A stretch of 64,000 nt of DNA from positions 124,001 through 188,000 of the forward strand of contig CANLRI010000003.1 of assembly GCA_947493585.1 (NCBI GenBank), given 5' to 3'. This DNA comes from an uncultured Planococcus sp. (GTDB taxonomy: Bacteria > Bacillota > Bacilli > Bacillales_A > Planococcaceae). Of this stretch, positions 58,391 through 64,000 are shown in pieces. Positions within the stretch are counted from its first letter, which is position 1; each line of letters starts with the position of its first letter. The position numbers and the translations under genes were made by a program. The notes under the pieces are model-generated. The model saw only the letters and a program-made list of their open reading frames with translations, ran no database searches and had not been told where the DNA came from.

Positions 58391-58417
58391 GATATTCAAC
58401 TAAAACAAGATCTTCAT

Positions 58418-59686
58418 TTACAACAAGAAACCATTCTTTTTCGCATCGAACATCAGCTCATCACGGAACTTTGGATGCGCGATGCCAATCAGGCGCTTCG
58501 CCCGCTCAGCAAGAGACACGCCGTGCAGGCGCGCAATGCCATATTCCGTAACGATATTGTCGACATCGTTTTTACCGGTCGTTACGACCGATTGCGGCGC
58601 CAAGTTTAGCTTGATGCGCGATAAGCTCTCACTTTTAGCAGTCGATGGCATGCAGATATAACCTTTGCCATTTTCTGCGAAGCGGACGCCCCGCGCGAAA
58701 TCGACTTGGCCTCCGCTGGATGAATAGTATTTTCCGCCAACCGTTTCGGAAGCGCATTGGCCGTACAAATCAACTTCTGTTGTCGCGTTGATTGATACAA
58801 TATTTTTTTCTTTGGCAATTTCCCGTGGATCGTTGACAACACTTACCGGAAGCATCTCTACGGCTGGGTTGCCATCAATGAAATCATACAAATTCTTCGA
58901 TCCGTAGGCGAACGTCGCAACGATTTTTCCGGGGTTCGTAAATTTGCGTGTGCCGTCGATCGCCCCTGAATTGACCAGGTCAGCCACCCCATCCGGCAGC
59001 ATTTCCGTATGGATACCCAAATGGCGATGGTCTTTCAGCATGCTGATGACCGCGTTCGGAACAGAGCCGATGCCGATCTGAAGCGTATCGCCATTTTCGA
59101 TATCGCCGATGATCGACGAGGCGATCTGGATGTCCATCTCGCTGATTTCACTAGCCTTCTCTTCTGCAAGCGGCGCGTGATGCTCCACATAGCCTGCGAT
59201 TTGGCTAACGTGGATTTGGTTGCGGCCGAACGTGCGCGGCATATGTTCGTTCACTTCCAAGATGAACGGAACTTTTCCGACAAATTCAGCGACGTAATCG
59301 GCTTGTGTGCCGAATGTGAAGTAGCCGTGTTCGTCCATAGGCGAAGCGACTGTCATGATCATCGACATCTTCGTCGCTTTTTGCAATAGGCGCGGCATCT
59401 CGTGGAAATTATTCGGCACCAGGTCCATCTTCGCTTGCTGATATACTTTGCGGGTAGCGCCGCTCAGGAAATACGAGACGTGGCGGAGCTGCTCGAGTTC
59501 CCCGCGGATATAGGCACGGTCACGAAGAGCGAGCATCTGGTGGATCTTGACCCCGTCCAGCTCATTAGCGTGTTGTTCCAGAATATCGAGCAGCTGGATT
59601 GGCTCTCCGTTTGCGATGGGCACGATGATATCCGCTTGTGATTCGATCAAATCGACTACTTGCTTCGGGCTAAGTTGTTTGGACAT
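58418..59686 (-). CDS. Acetyl-CoA hydrolase/transferase family protein
   Basis: A 422-residue CoA-transferase of the AcCoA hydrolase (Cat1/4-hydroxybutyrate CoA-transferase) family. LQIGIGSVPNAV (about 213-224) is the CoA-binding GxGxxP motif, and NIVSINATTEVDLYGQ (about 295-310) contains the glutamate region that makes the enzyme-CoA thioester. The C-terminus GIARLHGVSLAERAKRLIGIAHP is typical. It moves CoA between acyl groups such as acetate, succinate or butyrate; the exact pair is unknown. ATG after GGAGTGAAC. Single gene. Confidence 0.9.
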   Translation of the reverse strand: MSKQLSPKQVVDLIESQADIIVPIANGEPIQLLDILEQHANELDGVKIHQMLALRDRAYIRGELEQLRHVSYFLSGATRKVYQQAKMDLVPNNFHEMPRLLQKATKMSMIMTVASPMDEHGYFTFGTQADYVAEFVGKVPFILEVNEHMPRTFGRNQIHVSQIAGYVEHHAPLAEEKASEISEMDIQIASSIIGDIENGDTLQIGIGSVPNAVISMLKDHRHLGIHTEMLPDGVADLVNSGAIDGTRKFTNPGKIVATFAYGSKNLYDFIDGNPAVEMLPVSVVNDPREIAKEKNIVSINATTEVDLYGQCASETVGGKYYSSSGGQVDFARGVRFAENGKGYICMPSTAKSESLSRIKLNLAPQSVVTTGKNDVDNIVTEYGIARLHGVSLAERAKRLIGIAHPKFRDELMFDAKKNGFLL

Positions 59687-59787
59687 CTGCGTTCACTCCT
59701 GATTTCTAGTATTATTTCCACTTTATCATAGAATTTGCGCTTGATTGAGTTGCCAAAATTTCACCGCTATTCTGCGTTTTCAGTCAA

Positions 59788-59829
59788 AAGAGCCGCCGCA
59801 AAACCATTATCGGTTATGCGGCGGCTCTT
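59788..59829 (-). terminator. Terminator of the 70-residue membrane protein gene
   Basis: AAGAGCCGCCGCA pairs with TGCGGCGGCTCTT and an inner AACC/GGTT stem follows; it lies just after the stop at 59833. Confidence 0.88.
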
Positions 59830-59832
59830 CTC

Positions 59833-60045
59833 CTATTTATTGCTGCGTTTTTTCACTGCGAAACTCGCGATGATGCCGCCAATCCCAAATGCGGCCATCA
59901 CTCCCCATAAAATAAGAAGGATAATCGAACCGATCCCAGTGCCGCCGTCCATGACCGATGACAGCTGCAGGAAAAAGAAGCCGAGGCTGAAAATTACAAT
60001 CGCCCCGAAATAAATCAATCTGGCATTGAAACTGAAATTCTTCAT
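59833..60045 (-). CDS. Small two-helix membrane protein, 70 residues (hypothetical)
   Basis: Two hydrophobic helices (about 9-29 and 38-61) joined by a short SSVMDGGTGIGS loop, with a basic C-terminus (VKKRSNK). No family recognised; a membrane protein of unknown role. AAAGGGG precedes the ATG at 60045 by about nine bases; a TTG two codons upstream is also in frame. Followed by a strong terminator, so a single gene. Confidence 0.65.
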   Translation of the reverse strand: MKNFSFNARLIYFGAIVIFSLGFFFLQLSSVMDGGTGIGSIILLILWGVMAAFGIGGIIASFAVKKRSNK

Positions 60046-60152
60046 CTTCAAAACCCCTTTGCCGATCTGCTTCGCTTGTTTTTAAAAACACGTTCCGTAA
60101 GCAGGCTTTGCTCTTATCATTCACGTTCAAGACAGCTTATAAACGTTTCTTG

Positions 60153-63100
60153 TTATTTTAATTGGAAACGCGTCCGACTGATGCCTTCTTTCGTCTTCTC
60201 CACTTCCAAAATGGCCGGAATCGCTGCTTTCAATTCCTGTACATGGGAAATGACGCCGATCATGCGGCCTGATTTCTGCAAGTCGACCAAGGTCTCGATC
60301 GCTTTATTCAAAGATTCCTCATCCAGTGAGCCGAAGCCTTCATCAATAAACATCGTTTCAATCGATACATTGCCTTCAAAACTTTGGATAACGTCAGCCA
60401 TGCCAAGTGCCAGACACAGTGAGGCATTGAACTTCTCTCCGCCGGACATCGTTTTGACGTCGCGCGTCTGGCCGGTATAGGCATCATATACATCCAGACC
60501 TAGACCGCTTTGTTTCCCGCGTGCTTCCTGACGGTCGCTTCTCGTCAAATGGAATTGCCCGTTCGACAAATGCCTCAAGCGTTCATTGGCCGCTTCCAAA
60601 ATCTGTTCCAAATACTCGATTTGCAAATAGCGTTCGAATGACAGCTTCACATCGTTTTGGCCCCGAATCGTATCGTAGAGGTCGACGATGCGCGCAAACT
60701 CCGCTTCAGCGGCCGCTTCTTTGGCAGACGCTTCGGAGACTTCGTCAAAGAACGCTTGGGCTTTTTTCTGGTATTCTTTGGATCGATTCAATTCAGACAG
60801 CGCCTGTTCGTAATCGGCCTTCAATCCGGCAAGCACTTGTTCCGCATCCGAGATGTCAACACGGTCACGGCCATCCAGGGCATTTTCGAGTTCTGCCGTT
60901 TGCCGCTCTGTCGTGTGACGGTCTTGCTTGTACTGCTCAATTCGCGTTTTCAATTCTTCGTAACGGGATGCTTCCAGTTTGGCCTTTTGATAAGCTTCCT
61001 TCGTAGCGAAAGCGGATTTCACAAGCGCTTCTTCAAAACGGCTTTCGGCCTGGCCGCGCTTTTCTTGCAGTTCTTGCACGGACTGCTCGCTATGGCGAAG
61101 CGACATGGCCGCTTCCGATACTTGCCTTTCAGCTTTTTGCAGGGCCTCCTGCGCTTGTTGCCAAGCCGCTTCCAAACGGTCTTTTGTTTCCTGCGCTTTT
61201 GCAGTCTCCGCTTGAAGCGATCCAAGATTACGGAGCGCTGTCGGGATCGACGTCAATTTACTTTCCAATACCGCTTGCGCCGATTCATGCGCGGAGCGTT
61301 TTTCGTGCGCGCTGTGCTGAGCTTCCGCCTGTTGTTTTTTTAAGCTAGATAACTGCTCTTCCATCTCGCCAAATGCCAACTTGCGCTTTCGCAGCTGTTC
61401 CTTATCGGACTGCAATTGTTTGAGCTCTCCAGTTAATAAATGCTGTTCAGCCAGCGCCGCTTCCAATTGCGCGCCAGCTTGTTCTGCAGCGAGTGACATG
61501 GCATCCAGTTCCACTCGCTTCTCTGCCGTCTGCTCATGAACCGCCGCTTGTTCCGCTTGTGTTTTGCGGAACTTCTGCTCACTTTGCGCCAATAGTTGCT
61601 TGGCCTGTTCCATTGCTTGCTGGTTCACTGTTGCAGAACTGCCTTGCTGTTTTGCCGGATGGTCGAGGCTGCCGCAAACCGGGCATGCCTCCCCGTCGTG
61701 CAGATTTGATGCGAGCAGCGCCGCCTGGTTGGCGAACCAATCATGTTCCATTAATTGATAGGCTTTTTGCGCTTGTTCAAATTCCGCCTGACCTTCTGCT
61801 GATTGTTCAGCTAAACCTTCAAGCTTTTGTGCTAAACGCAGATATTCCTCCAAAACGCGTTGTTGTTGCGCCAACTGGTTCTGGCGGTCCCGCTTATCAT
61901 CGAAATGCTCAAGCCTTTCTTCCAGTTGTTGAATCAATGATTTGGTTTGTGCCAATCGTTGCTCAGCATTCGCCGTTTGTTCATCGGTCTCTTGTACTGC
62001 CATTTTGGCGTGGGCAGCTGCTTGTTCCAATAACTCGATCGCTGTACGCTGCTGCTCCAGTTCCTTTACGCCGGCTTCCATATCAATCAAGCGGATTAGC
62101 GCTTGCTGTGCAGTTTGACGCTGTTCGTGGCGGCTTTCTTCTTCATCTTTCGCTTGCTGGGCCTGTTGCTTGATTTCCTGGGCTTTTTGTTCAGCGGTTT
62201 CGGCACGAAGCAATTCTTGGCGTTTTTCGCGTTCATTGGCTAACAGTTCCAGCAGCTGTTCCTCCAAGCCGGTGATCATGCTCGCTTGATCGGCGGCTGA
62301 AACATGCCGTTCCCATTCCTTGACCGCCGGAAGTTGTTGTTCGAGTTCGTGCAAGTGCTGCTTTTTCGCTTCCAATTCATCGAAGCGCCCGTTCAAGCCT
62401 TTCGCTTCGTGGAACTCGCCCATCTTTTGATTGTGGAAATCATAAGATTGCCGATAGCGCTCTTGCAGGCTAGTGCTTTCCGATTGATAATGGCGGATTT
62501 CCCCTTCAAGACCTGTGAGCAATTGGCTTCGCTGGAACTCCGCTTGTGCGAATACTTCAAAAAGAGCCGATTCACGCTGCGGCAAAGAACCCGCAATCGC
62601 CTGCACTTGTTCTTTATAAAGCAGTTGCTGCGCTTTAAACCGTTCCTGCGCCTCATCTTTTTTCTGCTTGAGCCGCTCGGCCACCAAACGGTACGGTTCG
62701 GTGCGGAAAATCTTCCTCAAAATCGCTTCTTTATTATCCGTTTCAGACGTCAAGAGCTTGCGGAATTCCCCTTGTGGCAGCATGACAATCTGGTTGAACT
62801 GTGAAAAAGTCAGCCCGAGAATTTCTTCGATGCGCCGGTTGAGTTCCGAGACAATTTGACGCTCGACGCACGGCTTTTCGCCCATATCTGTCACTTCAAA
62901 AAACTCATAGCGTTCACCGGTCGCGCTTTTATTGCCCGTTTTCACATGGCTCATCTGGCGCAGGATGCGGTAAGTTGTGCCGTGCACTTCAAAGGTCAAT
63001 TCGGCTGATGTATGGACCGAATCTTTGGCAAAATCGCTGCGCAGGTTTTTCGGCTCACTGCGGTCCGAGCCACTTGCAGATCCATAAAGTGCGAAACAAA

Positions 63101-63242
63101 TGCCATCGAAGATACTTGTTTTGCCGGAACCGGTGCTGCCCGAAATGACAAATAGGCGATTGCCTTCCAAGTCCTCAAAATTGATTTCCTCACTGTCGCG
63201 GTACGGGCCGAATGCCGTCAATTTCAATTTGACCGGTCTCAT
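60153..63242 (-). CDS. sbcC: Exonuclease SbcC, SMC-like ATPase subunit of SbcCD
   Basis: A 1029-residue DNA-repair ATPase that, with SbcD, cleaves hairpins and protein-blocked DNA ends. Walker A GSTGSGKTSIFDG is at about 35-47; two long coiled-coil arms (about 180-500 and 540-850) meet at a zinc hook CPVCG (C519/C522). The C-terminal half has the signature MSGGEKFNASLCLALGMA and Walker B MFIDEGFGSLDE. ATG at 63242 after AAGAGGTG, overlapping the sbcD stop by four bases. Normal length for the family. Confidence 0.95.
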   Translation of the reverse strand: MRPVKLKLTAFGPYRDSEEINFEDLEGNRLFVISGSTGSGKTSIFDGICFALYGSASGSDRSEPKNLRSDFAKDSVHTSAELTFEVHGTTYRILRQMSHVKTGNKSATGERYEFFEVTDMGEKPCVERQIVSELNRRIEEILGLTFSQFNQIVMLPQGEFRKLLTSETDNKEAILRKIFRTEPYRLVAERLKQKKDEAQERFKAQQLLYKEQVQAIAGSLPQRESALFEVFAQAEFQRSQLLTGLEGEIRHYQSESTSLQERYRQSYDFHNQKMGEFHEAKGLNGRFDELEAKKQHLHELEQQLPAVKEWERHVSAADQASMITGLEEQLLELLANEREKRQELLRAETAEQKAQEIKQQAQQAKDEEESRHEQRQTAQQALIRLIDMEAGVKELEQQRTAIELLEQAAAHAKMAVQETDEQTANAEQRLAQTKSLIQQLEERLEHFDDKRDRQNQLAQQQRVLEEYLRLAQKLEGLAEQSAEGQAEFEQAQKAYQLMEHDWFANQAALLASNLHDGEACPVCGSLDHPAKQQGSSATVNQQAMEQAKQLLAQSEQKFRKTQAEQAAVHEQTAEKRVELDAMSLAAEQAGAQLEAALAEQHLLTGELKQLQSDKEQLRKRKLAFGEMEEQLSSLKKQQAEAQHSAHEKRSAHESAQAVLESKLTSIPTALRNLGSLQAETAKAQETKDRLEAAWQQAQEALQKAERQVSEAAMSLRHSEQSVQELQEKRGQAESRFEEALVKSAFATKEAYQKAKLEASRYEELKTRIEQYKQDRHTTERQTAELENALDGRDRVDISDAEQVLAGLKADYEQALSELNRSKEYQKKAQAFFDEVSEASAKEAAAEAEFARIVDLYDTIRGQNDVKLSFERYLQIEYLEQILEAANERLRHLSNGQFHLTRSDRQEARGKQSGLGLDVYDAYTGQTRDVKTMSGGEKFNASLCLALGMADVIQSFEGNVSIETMFIDEGFGSLDEESLNKAIETLVDLQKSGRMIGVISHVQELKAAIPAILEVEKTKEGISRTRFQLK

Positions 63243-64000
63243 GGTTTCACCTCTTCCCGTTCAGAATCTGCTCGCAGGAATTCCTGTAACACTTCACCGA
63301 ACAGTTCCGCTGTTTCCCCAGACGGTGCATCGCCTTTTACTTCTTCGTAGAATGCATTGAACAATTGCATGGGATCCATTTTCCGGCGACTGCCGAGGGT
63401 CGATTCGCCGGCTTCTTTTACGAAAGTTTTGCGCTGGACGTGCATCGCATTCGGATACACGGAGCGCACTTTTTCCATCGGATACAAAACAGGCGTCTCA
63501 TCGAGCAAAGTGACGAAAACATAATCATCGCTTCTTTCATGCCCCATGATGTCCGCAATGGTCCCTTCGACTGAACGCATATCACGTGCCGCTTCGAACA
63601 AACGTTTTTCGACCGTGACAGAACCGTCTGCCCCCAAGTCGACGATATGGAACCCTTTTTGATGATGTTGTTCTGAAATCGAATATTTTAACGGCGACCC
63701 CGAATAACGGATCGTCTCATTCAATACATAATGCGCTTTATGGAGATGGCCGAGCGCGGTGTAATGGAACGGCTGAAAATGCTGCGCGCTGACGTGTTCC
63801 GCCCCACCGATCGCAAGCGGCCGTTCGGAGTCGCTCGTATTGTCTTCCTGTTCTCCACGAGGCGTCACGAACGCATGGCCGACGAACACGTGACGCGCTG
63901 ATGGATCCATGCTAGCGGATATGCGAGCAGTGATCGCTTTCATCGCGTCGTCATGCGTTTTGATGTCCGGATTTTCATACACGTGGCGCACCATTGATGG
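63239..64000 (-). CDS. sbcD: Exonuclease SbcD, Mre11-like nuclease subunit (5' end cut by window)
   Basis: The C-terminal 253 codons of the nuclease partner of SbcC. Visible are VFVGHAFVTP, GGAEHVSAQHF and FHYTALGHLHKAH, the last holding the metal-ligand GHxH of the calcineurin-like phosphoesterase fold, and RYSGSPLKYSISE of the SbcD capping region. The N-terminal metal-binding motifs (DxH, GDxxD, GNHD) lie beyond the right edge. It overlaps sbcC by ATGA, so the pair is coupled. The frame is open to base 64000. Confidence 0.94.
   Translation of the reverse strand, partial: PSMVRHVYENPDIKTHDDAMKAITARISASMDPSARHVFVGHAFVTPRGEQEDNTSDSERPLAIGGAEHVSAQHFQPFHYTALGHLHKAHYVLNETIRYSGSPLKYSISEQHHQKGFHIVDLGADGSVTVEKRLFEAARDMRSVEGTIADIMGHERSDDYVFVTLLDETPVLYPMEKVRSVYPNAMHVQRKTFVKEAGESTLGSRRKMDPMQLFNAFYEEVKGDAPSGETAELFGEVLQEFLRADSEREEVKP

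Noticed and set aside
1..64000. tRNA, rRNA, CRISPR arrays, prophage or defence islands
   Set aside because: Looked for direct-repeat arrays, tRNA-like cloverleaf ends and typical phage or restriction genes; none seen.

Overview
The window looks like chromosome from a moderate-GC Bacillales bacterium, most likely Planococcaceae (Planococcus or a close relative). This is inferred from gene content: a Bacillus-type rib operon under FMN riboswitches, YclQ, MhqR/CatR-type quinone regulators, RsbR, YumC, a YocH-like LysM-3D protein and an isolated MurE. GTG/TTG starts with strong Shine-Dalgarno sequences are frequent. I see no rRNA, tRNA, CRISPR array, prophage or transposase.

Layout. 1-3.2 kb: ribD-ribE-ribBA (ribBA cut by the window edge) behind two nearly identical FMN aptamers, each followed by its own terminator. 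3.3-8.6 kb: zinc-ribbon membrane protein, ring-cleaving dioxygenase with MarR regulator, thioesterase, esterase, O-methyltransferase and a YclQ-like siderophore-binding lipoprotein whose promoter lies between two Fur boxes. 8.6-16.2 kb: a 1054-residue membrane-anchored glycosidase-like protein, SulP transporter, a serine-recombinase homologue lacking its catalytic serine, MFS transporter and UspA. 16.3-25.9 kb: acetyltransferases, a Dph6-like enzyme, fumC, an isolated murE, a P-loop kinase-like protein, a cold-shock gene with a long structured leader, a 32-residue membrane protein and a VOC/serine-hydrolase fusion.

26-37 kb: MarR-MMPL efflux operon, AI-2E permease, uppP, a CAP-domain protein, a DUF368 undecaprenyl-phosphate translocase candidate, nitronate monooxygenase, and the divergent pair catE / CatR-like regulator. 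37-49 kb: CorA, Nudix, GrpB-family and GNAT genes; a four-gene run of Tat-signal subunit, GMC dehydrogenase, tatA and tatC; a LysM-3D wall protein, BCCT transporter, YumC reductase, SDR and cyclophilin. 50-64 kb: glnHPQ-type ABC operon, a second AI-2E permease, DJ-1 family, DUF188, DUF1836, TrhA, RsbR-like STAS protein, hydratase, CoA-transferase and sbcDC (sbcD cut by the right edge).

The most unusual sequence is non-coding: tandem FMN riboswitches whose only two differences form one compensatory base pair; a roughly 0.6-kb composite repeat present twice in opposite orientation (22.9-23.6 and 49.4-50.0 kb) that contains an 85-base core with a covarying hairpin; and a related GC-rich repeat family at 14.2 and 26.6 kb. 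Functional themes are quinone/aldehyde stress (two thiol-stress regulons), iron uptake, Tat export of a membrane dehydrogenase, and lipid-carrier recycling for wall synthesis (uppP, DUF368, murE).
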